A stretch of 19,102 nt of DNA from Bordetella parapertussis (GTDB lineage Bacteria; Pseudomonadota; Gammaproteobacteria; Burkholderiales; Burkholderiaceae_C), in NCBI GenBank assembly GCA_945871945.1, contig CAMBXY010000010.1, forward strand, positions 1-19,102. The letters are read 5' to 3'. Made by a program: the position numbers and the translations under genes. Positions 1 to 7,079 of this stretch are shown in pieces. How positions within the stretch are numbered: the first letter of the stretch is position 1; the number at the start of each line of letters is the position of its first letter. The notes beneath the pieces are model-generated. The model saw nothing but the letters and a program-made list of their open reading frames with translations, searched no databases and was not told the DNA's origin.

Positions 1-2
1 GG

Positions 3-515
3 GGAGTGGGTGCGACATTGCAACTGCTGGTGCTGGCCTGGGCGCAACTCAAACTCTCTTTAGATTTATCCCAAGCGGCCTATTTGCAAGCCGCTACGGC
101 GGTGGGCGTGATCATGGGTGCTGCACTTGCGGCCCGCTGGGTGGCCTTGCACCAAGCCACAAAAGTACTGGGCATAGGTTTGTTGTTGGGTATTTTGCTG
201 CCGGTCATGCTGTGGGTGACACAGTGGCAGTCGGCCGTGGTGTTGACCACCTTGCTGGGCATTGTGGGAGGCTTTTTTGTGGTGCCAATGAACGCCTTGC
301 TGCAGCACCGCGGCGTGGTCTTACTCACCGCAGGTCGCTCAATCGCAGTTCAAAACGTGAATGAAAACACCAGCATTTTGGCCATGATGGCGGGCTACAG
401 CGCCTTGCTGTACTTTCAAGTGTCTGTGGAGTACTTGATCTTGCTGTTGGCCCTTTTATTGATCGCAGTCATGGCCAGGGTGATGTGGCGAAGCCGCAGC
501 ATGGGGTTGGGTTAA
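3..515 (+). CDS. lplT: Lysophospholipid transporter LplT, C-terminal part (gene runs off the window start)
   Basis: This is the C-terminal ~170 residues of a major-facilitator membrane protein. The frame is open to the window edge, so the GTG at position 6 is most likely an internal Val codon. The visible part is almost wholly hydrophobic and holds about five membrane segments, with short loops such as ARWVALHQATK and a late NVNENTSILAMMAGYSALL stretch typical of LplT. In characterised relatives LplT flips lyso-phosphatidylethanolamine across the inner membrane for re-acylation. The stop codon overlaps the convergent psd stop by a few bases. LplT and Psd both handle phosphatidylethanolamine, so the neighbourhood is functionally sensible. 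The family call rests on my recognition of the C-terminus; another MFS exporter is possible. Confidence 0.7.
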   Translation, partial: GVGATLQLLVLAWAQLKLSLDLSQAAYLQAATAVGVIMGAALAARWVALHQATKVLGIGLLLGILLPVMLWVTQWQSAVVLTTLLGIVGGFFVVPMNALLQHRGVVLLTAGRSIAVQNVNENTSILAMMAGYSALLYFQVSVEYLILLLALLLIAVMARVMWRSRSMGLG

Positions 516-1390
516 TCAGTGGCGGGCAGACCCATCAGGGCTTGCCCCATGCGCAGAACACGGCCCTCTTCTATGCCGGGGGCAAACGTAAACCCAGGCG
601 GGGTGAACACCAAAATGGTTGAGCCATGTTGAAACCAACCCAGTTCATCGCCCTTGTGAAAAGGCGCATCGCAGCTGATGACATTGGGGCCTGGGTAGCG
701 GGTGTGCAGCAAAGTATCGATGGCGTGTAAGCGGATACTGGCTACCAATACAGCGGCCACGGGCACCAGCGCAACCGGATGACGCTTGGCACCGATTTCC
801 ATTTCCAGCAAGGCGCGTTCGTTTTTACAAAACAACTTTTCCACACGCTTGAGCGCAATCGGGTTGACGTTCCATGTGTCACCCGAAAAATACTCCATGC
901 GGTGCATGCGGCCATCGTGGGGCGCATGAAAGCGGTGGTACATCGATGAGGTGATGCGAATGGTGAGGTATTTACCGTTATGCCAAGGGCCGTGCTGTGC
1001 GCTTTCTCCCAGCAACTCTTCCAAGCGATAGGGGAAACCTTTGGCCTGAAAAACCAGACCATCTTTAACGTCGCCCAATGCGCCCACGATGCCGTCACAC
1101 GGGCTCACCAGCGTTTGAATATCTGTATCAATCGGTCTGGCGCCAGCGCGCAATTCACGGATAAAGCATTCATGCAAGCTGGCGAACTGGGTCTGCTTGG
1201 CCTCAGACAAATCTAAATCGGCAAATTGACGCCATATCCAAATAGAGGCCTTGGCCAGCCAAGGGTTGCGCAATTGGCTGAACCATCCCATGAAGTGGGT
1301 CAATGCAATTCTAGGGATGCGGTTGGTCAATAAAAAATTCAAGTCCTCTTGTGAGGTAAGTCTTTGTAAAAGTGTGGGATTAGTCATCAT
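512..1390 (-). CDS. psd: Phosphatidylserine decarboxylase proenzyme
   Basis: Psd converts phosphatidylserine to phosphatidylethanolamine at the inner membrane, the last step of PE synthesis. The 292-residue proenzyme is of normal bacterial length. The self-cleavage site is seen as HGST (Ser257), where E. coli has LGST. Cleavage before this Ser would give the pyruvoyl group of the small alpha chain. The other two members of the maturation triad are visible: Asp99 in SPCDG and His155 in YHRFHAPHDG. The C-terminal TPPGFTFAPG stretch fits the alpha chain. The start has two tandem ATG codons (1388-1390 and 1385-1387) behind a weak AGG-like ribosome site. The gene diverges from the aminotransferase gene across only 47 bases and ends tail-to-tail with lplT. 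The His for Leu at the first position of the cleavage motif is the one departure from the E. coli pattern. Confidence 0.95.
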   Translation of the reverse strand: MMTNPTLLQRLTSQEDLNFLLTNRIPRIALTHFMGWFSQLRNPWLAKASIWIWRQFADLDLSEAKQTQFASLHECFIRELRAGARPIDTDIQTLVSPCDGIVGALGDVKDGLVFQAKGFPYRLEELLGESAQHGPWHNGKYLTIRITSSMYHRFHAPHDGRMHRMEYFSGDTWNVNPIALKRVEKLFCKNERALLEMEIGAKRHPVALVPVAAVLVASIRLHAIDTLLHTRYPGPNVISCDAPFHKGDELGWFQHGSTILVFTPPGFTFAPGIEEGRVLRMGQALMGLPATD

Positions 1391-1437
1391 TTTTTAACCT
1401 AAGTGTCATACAACAGGAGTTTTCAAAGGGGCTTTTC

Positions 1438-3102
1438 ATGGATTTATATGATTTGGGTGTGTCTGTGGTGTTGGGCGCGGCTTTGCTGATGGCAAGCGCG
1501 GCTGTTTGGCAGCGCTTGCAGCTGTCGTTGGCAAAACATCCATCGTTGGGCGGGCACTTGCGCATGTCCAAGCGATTTGCCAACTGGTTGCCGGCTTACA
1601 GCTACCCTCAAGCCACTTGGTTTTGTGTCGACGGAGCACCCGAAGCCATCAGCAAGATGCGTGAAGCCGCACTCACTCGGCTGGGGCAAACACTCAAAGA
1701 GCGCAGCCCCCAAACCTTGGCGCATACCGCTCAAGCCAAGCCCATGATTTCGGACATGCAATTGACCAGTCAATACCGCATGCCCTACCAATTTCGCGAA
1801 GTGCTCACCAAACATTTGCAGCTGGGCTATTTCTGGAACGCTAGCCAAGACGTGTATTTGACCGACATGGACGGCAATCAATTTATCGACGTCACCGGCT
1901 CTTATGGCGTGAACCTGTTTGGCTACGACTTTTACAAGTCGTGCATGGCCGAAGGTGCAGCCATGGCCAATGAGTTGGGCCCTGTGCTGGGCGGCTATCA
2001 CCCTTGTGTCTTGGATAACGTCAAGCGGCTGTGTGAGTTGTCTGGCAAAGACGAGGTGTCGTTCCACATGTCGGGCACCGAAGCCGTGATGCAAGCGGTG
2101 CGCTTGGCCAGATACCATAGCAAAAAGCGAAAAATTGTTCGCTTCACTGGGGCGTACCACGGGTGGTGGGACGATGTGCAGCCTGGCCCGGGCAACCCCA
2201 TGCCACCTTCCGGCGACACCCTCACCCTGAACGATATGCATGCCAACTCCTTGCGCGTCTTGCGTAACCGCAACGACATCGCCTGCGTGTTGATCAACCC
2301 CTTGCAAGCCATGCACCCCAACCGTGCGGCCCCCACGGACAGCACCTTGATTGACGGAAAACGCGCTGTGCATTACGACCGTCAGGCCTACACCACATGG
2401 TTGCAAACATTGCGCGAAGTGTGCACAGAAAAAGGCATTGCACTTATATTTGACGAAGTGTTTTTGGGTTTTCGTTTGGGTAAAGGCGGCGCGCAAACTT
2501 ACTTTGGCGTGGACGCCGATATGGTTACCTATGGCAAGACCTTGGGCGGCGGTTTGCCCATTGGCGTGCTGTGCGGCAATGCGGCTTGGATGAAGCGCTT
2601 CCGTGACGACCGCCCCGGCAATATTTGTTTTGCACGCGGCACCTTCAATGCCCACCCCACCGTCATGGCGACCATGAATGTGTTTTTGCACCGACTCGAC
2701 ACGCCTGAAGTGAAAGACCTGATGGCCAACGCCAGCCAACAATGGGCCGACAGACAAGCCATGCTCAACAGCCGCTTGCGTGAAGCCCAATTGCCGGTTC
2801 GAGTTGCCGGCATGGAAACTGTGTGGACGGTGTTGTACGACGTGCCTGGCAGGTATCACTGGATGCTTCAATACTATTTGCGAGAGCAAGGCATTGCTTT
2901 GAGTTGGGTAGGGTCGGGACGCATGATCATGAGCCTTAACTTCGATGACGCCATGTATGAAGAACTCTGCAAGCGCTTTGTGCAGGCCGCTAAAAACATG
3001 CAACAAGATGGTTGGTGGTGGACCCCCCCACTTGATCAACAAAGCCCCATACGCCGACAAGTATTTAAAGAAATGCTCAAGGCCCGCTGGGCCTCGAGCT
3101 AA
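1438..3102 (+). CDS. Membrane-anchored class III (glutamate-1-semialdehyde aminomutase-like) PLP aminotransferase
   Basis: The protein has 554 residues, well above the ~430 of HemL. Residues ~5-24 form a hydrophobic helix that looks like an N-terminal membrane anchor, followed by ~100 residues I do not recognise. From ~130 onward it is a fold-type I class III aminotransferase. Seen motifs are SGTEAVMQAVRLAR (from Ser212), GAYHGWWDD, the cofactor Asp339 in DEVFLGFR, and the Schiff-base Lys367 in YGKTLGGG. The ribosome site is AAAGGGG about 8 nt before the ATG. It diverges from psd and faces the DUF962-like gene, with a shared terminator. Resemblance to GSA aminomutase and to aminotransferases that load amino groups on acyl chains is family knowledge. 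Action at the membrane, perhaps on a lipid-like substrate, is inference. I would not call it hemL because of the anchor and the extra N-terminal region. Confidence 0.85.
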   Translation: MDLYDLGVSVVLGAALLMASAAVWQRLQLSLAKHPSLGGHLRMSKRFANWLPAYSYPQATWFCVDGAPEAISKMREAALTRLGQTLKERSPQTLAHTAQAKPMISDMQLTSQYRMPYQFREVLTKHLQLGYFWNASQDVYLTDMDGNQFIDVTGSYGVNLFGYDFYKSCMAEGAAMANELGPVLGGYHPCVLDNVKRLCELSGKDEVSFHMSGTEAVMQAVRLARYHSKKRKIVRFTGAYHGWWDDVQPGPGNPMPPSGDTLTLNDMHANSLRVLRNRNDIACVLINPLQAMHPNRAAPTDSTLIDGKRAVHYDRQAYTTWLQTLREVCTEKGIALIFDEVFLGFRLGKGGAQTYFGVDADMVTYGKTLGGGLPIGVLCGNAAWMKRFRDDRPGNICFARGTFNAHPTVMATMNVFLHRLDTPEVKDLMANASQQWADRQAMLNSRLREAQLPVRVAGMETVWTVLYDVPGRYHWMLQYYLREQGIALSWVGSGRMIMSLNFDDAMYEELCKRFVQAAKNMQQDGWWWTPPLDQQSPIRRQVFKEMLKARWASS

Positions 3103-3133
3103 AAAAAGGAAGGGCTTAGCTGGCTAAGCCTTT
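3101..3133 (-). terminator. Rho-independent terminator between convergent genes
   Basis: A perfect 8-bp inverted repeat, GGCTTAGC at 3113-3120 and GCTAAGCC at 3123-3130, extends by A-U and G-U pairs to about 11 bp. Read on the minus strand it is followed within two bases by a run of seven T (complement of 3101-3107). It lies across the stop codon of the DUF962-like gene. It best serves that gene, since on the plus strand only three T follow the stem, although it could also slow plus-strand transcription from the aminotransferase gene. Confidence 0.75.
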
Positions 3134-3736
3134 CGCGCTGACATGTTCCATGGGGTCAATTCTTTCGCCGCGCAGCAAATAAAGCGGGGCTTTGTGATAC
3201 AGCTTGATGTCATGGAAGGGGTCGGTGATGATTTTGAAACCCCAAGCCAAACCAGCCATTAAGCTGTCTTGCCACCAAAGTTGTGCAACGCGGAAAACCA
3301 AACCGGCAACACCTAAAAACAGCCATGTGATGGCGGTCATGCGCAAGGGGGTGTCTTCATAGGCTTGGGGAACCGCCCATTGCAGGTAGTTGGGCATCCA
3401 GTAAGCCAACACGGGAATGGCTGCACAAATACTCAGCAGAACAATCTTACGGTGCAGGTTGTAGCCCACTTTGATCTCTTCTTTGTGCTCATGGCTGGCT
3501 TGGTTCACCTCGTCGTAGCCCTTGGGTTCAAAGAAGAAGTGACCAATTTGACGGGTGGTCATGGAGACAAGCCAAGCAATCAAGGCCGAGACCACGGGGT
3601 CAATAAACAAATAAACATAAGCCACTAAAAAAGAAATGGCACTGATGAGATGGAGCGACTGGTTCACGCGGCAATGGTGGTAGTAGCGGTGATCATCCCA
3701 ACGCTGGGTTTGAAGGGTTTGCTGCCATTCGCGCAT
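3116..3736 (-). CDS. His-rich multi-pass membrane protein, DUF962/Mpo1-like
   Basis: The start was placed at the ATG at 3734-3736 (206 residues) because a clear AGGAG lies five bases before it; the longer reading to 3772 has no such site. Hydrophobic spans are at ~28-45, ~47-63, ~98-112 and ~133-152. Histidines cluster at the membrane borders: His16, 20, 21 and 29, His66 in QIGHFFFE, His82, His84 and His95, then His175 and His181 near the C-terminus. The HH-x3-N-x3-H and GHFFFE patterns resemble the DUF962 family. Its yeast member Mpo1 is an iron-dependent dioxygenase in alpha-oxidation of 2-hydroxy fatty acids. Membrane and metal binding are inferred from the pattern. A different His-box lipid hydroxylase is an alternative. 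A PhoB-box-like sequence lies ~70 bases upstream, and the gene diverges from the glycosyltransferase. Confidence 0.6.
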   Translation of the reverse strand: MREWQQTLQTQRWDDHRYYHHCRVNQSLHLISAISFLVAYVYLFIDPVVSALIAWLVSMTTRQIGHFFFEPKGYDEVNQASHEHKEEIKVGYNLHRKIVLLSICAAIPVLAYWMPNYLQWAVPQAYEDTPLRMTAITWLFLGVAGLVFRVAQLWWQDSLMAGLAWGFKIITDPFHDIKLYHKAPLYLLRGERIDPMEHVSAKGLAS

Positions 3737-3784
3737 AAAAACTCCTGAAAAATAAAAAGTGGTTGTCACCACGGGTTTTGAAAC

Positions 3785-3826
3785 AATATCGCACTGTGGC
3801 GCGATTGCATGAAATTTTGATGACAG
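3785..3826 (-). promoter_or_regulatory. Candidate PhoB box and -10 for the DUF962-like gene
   Basis: On the minus strand, CTGTCAT (3820-3826) is a perfect match to the E. coli Pho half-site. It is followed by the 4-base spacer CAAA and then ATTTCAT (3809-3815, 5 of 7), giving the 11-nt period of PhoB sites. Downstream, GATATT (3785-3790) could be a -10 element at a spacing usual for PhoB promoters. The start codon is ~50 bases further on, leaving room for a leader with the AGGAG site. Assignment is by eye only. Confidence 0.45.
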
Positions 3827-3854
3827 TGCAGAAAAAAACTCTCACAAAACAGGC

Positions 3855-3898
3855 TTGTCATGCAACTGCAACAATAATTTCATCAAACTGTTGCAATT
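3855..3898 (+). promoter_or_regulatory. Candidate tandem PhoB boxes before the glycosyltransferase gene
   Basis: Four consecutive 7+4 nt units are in phase: TTGTCAT (3855-3861), CTGCAAC (3866-3872), ATTTCAT (3877-3883) and CTGTTGC (3888-3894), with spacers GCAA, AATA, CAAA and AATT. The matches to CTGTCAT are 6, 4, 5 and 4 of 7, so the first unit carries most of the weight. A competing reading is the inverted repeat TGCAAC (3867-3872) / GTTGCA (3890-3895), which could bind another dimeric regulator. The array ends 18 bases before the ATG at 3917. Confidence 0.35.
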
Positions 3899-3916
3899 CA
3901 AAGTCATATTCATAGC

Positions 3917-5152
3917 ATGAAGAATGATGCGCATATTCAGGTGAGTCGCTTGGGGTCAGTGCAGCAAAGATTCAATATCGCTGTGGTCACTGAAACCTAT
4001 CCACCCGATATCAACGGCGTGGCACATACCTTGAGCAAAATTGTAGAAGGCTTGCAAGCGCGAGGCCACGACCTCTGGTTGGTGCGGCCCAAGCAACAAG
4101 CCCAACACACGCCTGTGCATTCAGAAAATTTCCAAGAGCTGCTGGTCAAAGGCCTGCCCATTCCTTTTTACAACGAGTTGCGCATGGGTCTGCCCGCCAA
4201 GCGTGAACTCAATCGTTTATGGGCCAAGCATAGACCCGACATCGTTCATATCGCCACCGAAGGGCCTTTGGGCTGGTCGGCGTTGCAAGTCGCACGCAAA
4301 TTGAAATTACCCGTCAGCACCGACTTTCGTACCAACTTTCACGCTTACAGCCAACATTACGGCATTGGTTGGCTCAGCGGCGCCATACGCACTTACTTAA
4401 AAAAATTCCATAACCGCGCAGACATCACCATGGTGCCCACAGCCATGTTGCAGCAAGAGTTGATGGCCAAGGGCTTTCAGCGTGTCGAGGTGGTGCCACG
4501 CGGCGTTGATACCTCGCAGTTTTCACCTACTCACAGACAAAGCGCTTTAAGACAATCTTGGGGCGTTGACGAGATGGACCCCGTGTTGTTGTATGTCGGT
4601 CGCTTGGCTGCCGAGAAAAATCTGGGCTTGGTGGTTCAGGCTTACCTCAAAGCCAAGCAACAAAACCCGCGGGTACGTTTGGTGTTGGTGGGCGACGGGC
4701 CCTTGCGCGAGAGTTTGCAACAACAGCATCCCGACATCCTATTTGCAGGCTATCGCAGTGGGGCAGATTTGGCCGCCCATTACGCCAGCGCGGATGTGTT
4801 TGTGTTTGCCAGCTTGACCGAAACCTTTGGCAACGTTACTTTGGAAGCCATGGCCAGTGGCTTGGCGGTGGTGGCCTTCAAACATGCGGCCGCCGGCCAA
4901 TGGATCAAGCATGGCGAAAACGGCATGTGTGTAGACACCGAGTTGCCAGACAACTTTATTCAGGCCGTGTGTACCTTGGTCAAAGAGCCAAGTTTGCAAG
5001 CACGATTGGCACAAGAAGCCTTGCAAACCGCTAAAACTTTGGATTGGCCCGGCGTGGTCGAGCGCACCGAGGCCATGTTCCGCCAAGTCATGGCGGGCAG
5101 TTACCAAATGGAAAACTCAGCGCTAGAGATAAGTTTGCAGCGCTCCACTTAA
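3917..5152 (+). CDS. GT4-family glycosyltransferase (glycolipid or alpha-mannosyl type)
   Basis: This 411-residue GT-B fold enzyme starts with the typical NIAVVTETYPPDINGVAHTL segment (res 20-39). It also has DFRTNFHAYS (~136-145), VPRGVDTSQFSP, the nucleotide-sugar region YVGRLAAEKN (226-235, Arg229 and Lys234), LVGDGP and the GT4 EX7E motif from Glu302 to Glu310 in TETFGNVTLE. The family transfers sugar with retention from a nucleotide donor, often to lipid acceptors; the donor cannot be read from sequence. Relatives include Agt-type diacylglycerol glycosyltransferases of phosphate-starved bacteria and PimB-like mannosyltransferases. No PlcP-type phospholipase is adjacent here. The ATG at 3917 lacks a ribosome site. 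GTG at 3959 follows a GGGG and sits five codons before the conserved core, so the real N-terminus may be 14 residues shorter. Confidence 0.85.
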   Translation: MKNDAHIQVSRLGSVQQRFNIAVVTETYPPDINGVAHTLSKIVEGLQARGHDLWLVRPKQQAQHTPVHSENFQELLVKGLPIPFYNELRMGLPAKRELNRLWAKHRPDIVHIATEGPLGWSALQVARKLKLPVSTDFRTNFHAYSQHYGIGWLSGAIRTYLKKFHNRADITMVPTAMLQQELMAKGFQRVEVVPRGVDTSQFSPTHRQSALRQSWGVDEMDPVLLYVGRLAAEKNLGLVVQAYLKAKQQNPRVRLVLVGDGPLRESLQQQHPDILFAGYRSGADLAAHYASADVFVFASLTETFGNVTLEAMASGLAVVAFKHAAAGQWIKHGENGMCVDTELPDNFIQAVCTLVKEPSLQARLAQEALQTAKTLDWPGVVERTEAMFRQVMAGSYQMENSALEISLQRST

Positions 5153-5179
5153 GCTGCACCCAGCCCCTAAGTTGTGGGC

Positions 5180-5578
5180 TTACAAATTCACTTTCCCCCG
5201 AGCTGCCTTGGTTTGACCGTGCATCACTTTGCTGTCAACCCGTTCACGTTGTGAAGAACGCGTAGGTTTGGTTGGGCGGCGTGGAATAACCGGTTTGGCA
5301 GCTATTTCCACCATCTCCTGCAAACGCGCCACCGCCTCGGCGCGGTTTTTATCTTGGCTGCGGCTGGTTTGGGCTTTGATAACAATCACGCCGTCGTTGT
5401 TGATGCGTTGGTCGGAGGTGGCCAGCAGTTTGTCCTTCACCGCTTGCGGCAAACTCGAGGCACAAATGTCGAAGCGCAAATGCACCGCGCTGGACACCTT
5501 GTTCACGTTTTGCCCGCCGGCGCCTTGCGCACGGATGGCGGTAAATTCTATTTCGCTCTCGGGTATGACAACAGCCAT
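5180..5578 (-). CDS. arfB: Alternative ribosome-rescue factor ArfB (peptidyl-tRNA hydrolase, YaeJ/ICT1 type)
   Basis: ArfB releases nascent chains from ribosomes stalled without a stop codon. The catalytic GGQ is at residues 21-23 in AQGAGGQNVNK, very close to the N-terminus as in YaeJ, whereas RF1 and RF2 have it far inside. The protein has 132 residues (E. coli 140). It ends in a basic tail rich in Lys and Arg (KPTRSSQRERVDSK and onward), which in the family enters the empty mRNA channel. There is no codon-recognition domain. The ATG directly abuts the TGA of xth on the minus strand with GGGGTGA just before it, so the two genes are very likely translated from one mRNA. Confidence 0.92.
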   Translation of the reverse strand: MAVVIPESEIEFTAIRAQGAGGQNVNKVSSAVHLRFDICASSLPQAVKDKLLATSDQRINNDGVIVIKAQTSRSQDKNRAEAVARLQEMVEIAAKPVIPRRPTKPTRSSQRERVDSKVMHGQTKAARGKVNL

Positions 5579-6370
5579 TCAGATCACCCCGTCATACTGC
5601 AAGGTAATAGGCGCATGGTCGGAAAACTTCTCTTGCTTGTAAATAGACGCAGACAAGGCCTTGGCAGCCAAGGCGGGTGTGGCCAAGTGGTAGTCCAAAC
5701 GCCAACCCACATTGTTGGCATAGGCTTGGCCGCGGTTGCTCCACCAGGTGTAACAAGCGTCGGTGGTGTCGGGGTGCAAATGGCGGTAAACATCCACCAA
5801 ACCACCCTCGGTAGTGAGTTGGGTCATCCACTCGCGTTCTTCGGGAAGAAAGCCGCTGTTCTTTTTGTTGCCGCGCCAGTTTTTCAAGTCGGCTTCCCTG
5901 TGGGCGATATTTACATCCCCGCACAAAATGAAATCACGTCCTTGCTGCAAAGCCAATAAGTGGGGATAAATCACAGCCAAGAAGCGGTACTTGGCTTCCT
6001 GCCGCTCGGGGCCTGACGCGCCGCTGGGAAAGTACACGCTCAGCAAGGACAGTTTGCGTTGGGGTGTGTCAAAGCGCAGTTCTAAATAGCGGCCTTCTGC
6101 ATCAAACTCGCCGCCGTCAAACCCTTGGATGACATGGCTGGGTTCATGGCGGGTGTAAATGCCGACACCCGAATAGCCCTTTTTCTCAGCACATTGGAAA
6201 TAACCATTCAAGCCCGCGAGTTGCTCAAAGCCGCCCACGAGATCGCTTTCTTGGGCTTTGATTTCTTGCACACACATACAATCGGGTTTGGTTTTTTCTA
6301 GCCAGCTTTGCAACCCTTTGCTGCTGGCCGAGCGAATCCCGTTGAGGTTAAGGCTGGTGAGTGTGAACAA
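5579..6370 (-). CDS. xth: Exodeoxyribonuclease III (AP endonuclease)
   Basis: ExoIII cuts DNA at abasic sites and degrades 3' ends in base-excision repair. I set the start at a TTG (6368-6370) giving 263 residues that begin [14 protein letters not shown], matching family N-termini. AGGGG lies about five bases upstream. A longer frame to 6535 reads through pyrE on the other strand and has no family likeness before this point. Catalytic residues are all visible: Asn8, Glu36 in QEIK, Asp152 and Asn154 in [15 protein letters not shown], and Asp251-His252 in the final SDHAPI. The gene is followed directly by arfB. It begins head-to-head with pyrE across 10 bases, so its promoter must lie inside pyrE. 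Confidence 0.93.
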   Translation of the reverse strand: MFTLTSLNLNGIRSASSKGLQSWLEKTKPDCMCVQEIKAQESDLVGGFEQLAGLNGYFQCAEKKGYSGVGIYTRHEPSHVIQGFDGGEFDAEGRYLELRFDTPQRKLSLLSVYFPSGASGPERQEAKYRFLAVIYPHLLALQQGRDFILCGDVNIAHREADLKNWRGNKKNSGFLPEEREWMTQLTTEGGLVDVYRHLHPDTTDACYTWWSNRGQAYANNVGWRLDYHLATPALAAKALSASIYKQEKFSDHAPITLQYDGVI

Positions 6371-6383
6371 GGAATCCCCTATG
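6368..6383. promoter_or_regulatory. Interlocked start regions of xth and pyrE
   Basis: The xth TTG (6368-6370, minus) and the pyrE ATG (6381-6383, plus) are separated by ten bases. These bases hold both ribosome sites: AAGGA at 6369-6373 for pyrE, overlapping the xth start codon, and AGGGG (complement of 6376-6380) for xth, touching the pyrE start. Any promoter for either gene must sit in the coding part of the other, so the 5' ends of the two mRNAs would be complementary. Confidence 0.65.
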
Positions 6384-7079
6384 GCTGAGCAAGGTGCATC
6401 GCCAACCGATTTGGCGCAGGCATTTATTCGATTCTCGCTGGAAAGTGGGGTTTTGCGTTTTGGCGAATTCAAAACCAAAGCAGGGCGACTCTCGCCGTAT
6501 TTTTTCAACGCGGGTTTGTTTGACGATGGCGCCAAATTAGGGCGCTTAGCCAGCTTTTATGCACAACAACTCGTCGCCAGCAAGCTTGAGTTTGACATGG
6601 TGTTTGGCCCTGCTTACAAAGGCATTCCCTTGGCCGCCGTGGTGGCTACAGAGTTGGCAAGAATGGGGCGCAATGTGCCGTTTGCCTACAACCGCAAGGA
6701 AGCCAAAGACCATGGCGAAGGCGGCACTTTGGTTGGCGCGCCGTTAAGGGGCCGGGTACTCATCGTTGACGACGTCATCAGCGCGGGTACCGCTGTGCGC
6801 GAGTCTGTGCGCCTGATCGAAGCCGCAGGTGCCCACGCGCACGCCGTGGTGATTGCCTTGGACCGACAAGAAATGGCCACCGAGCTCGACGACCAAGGCG
6901 CAACCCACGACATGCCCCACAGCGCCGTGCAATATGTCAGAGAAACACTGGGTTTGCAGGTCTGCGCGGTGACGCAATTGGCCGATTTGCTGAGATTTTT
7001 GCAGCAAAGTGCAGACCCCACGCTTATCCAGCACCTTGCACGCGTGCAGGCCTACAGGGATCGTTACGGTGTGAGTTGA
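6381..7079 (+). CDS. pyrE: Orotate phosphoribosyltransferase
   Basis: PyrE makes orotidine 5'-phosphate from orotate and PRPP in pyrimidine synthesis. The protein is 232 residues from the ATG at 6381, which follows AAGGA by eight bases and opens [18 protein letters not shown]. The PRPP-binding signature [10 protein letters not shown] lies at residues 129-138 with Asp130 and Asp131. [18 protein letters not shown] near the N-terminus and [11 protein letters not shown] are family motifs. Upstream in-frame codons back to 6258 lie in xth antisense and are not needed. The gene is followed after 77 bases by the ior fusion, without a clear terminator between them. Confidence 0.95.
   Translation: MAEQGASPTDLAQAFIRFSLESGVLRFGEFKTKAGRLSPYFFNAGLFDDGAKLGRLASFYAQQLVASKLEFDMVFGPAYKGIPLAAVVATELARMGRNVPFAYNRKEAKDHGEGGTLVGAPLRGRVLIVDDVISAGTAVRESVRLIEAAGAHAHAVVIALDRQEMATELDDQGATHDMPHSAVQYVRETLGLQVCAVTQLADLLRFLQQSADPTLIQHLARVQAYRDRYGVS

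Noticed and set aside
1403..1409. Single GTGTCAT Pho half-site-like sequence in the psd/aminotransferase gap
   Set aside because: Only one half-site matches; the unit 11 nt further on does not, so it is not supported as a PhoB site.
1444..3060. Long minus-strand open frame (538 residues) opposite the aminotransferase gene
   Set aside because: It lies wholly antisense to a gene with clear catalytic motifs, has no ribosome site or domain, and its composition (many His, Ala, Gly, Val) is what the complement of such codons gives.
1438..3102. Calling the class III aminotransferase hemL
   Set aside because: Length (554 vs ~430), the membrane anchor and the unassigned N-terminal region argue against the housekeeping enzyme.
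5162..5180. AGCCC / GGGCT hairpin between the GT4 and arfB gene ends
   Set aside because: Only a 5-bp stem with a 9-base loop and no T-run on either side, so not enough to call a terminator.
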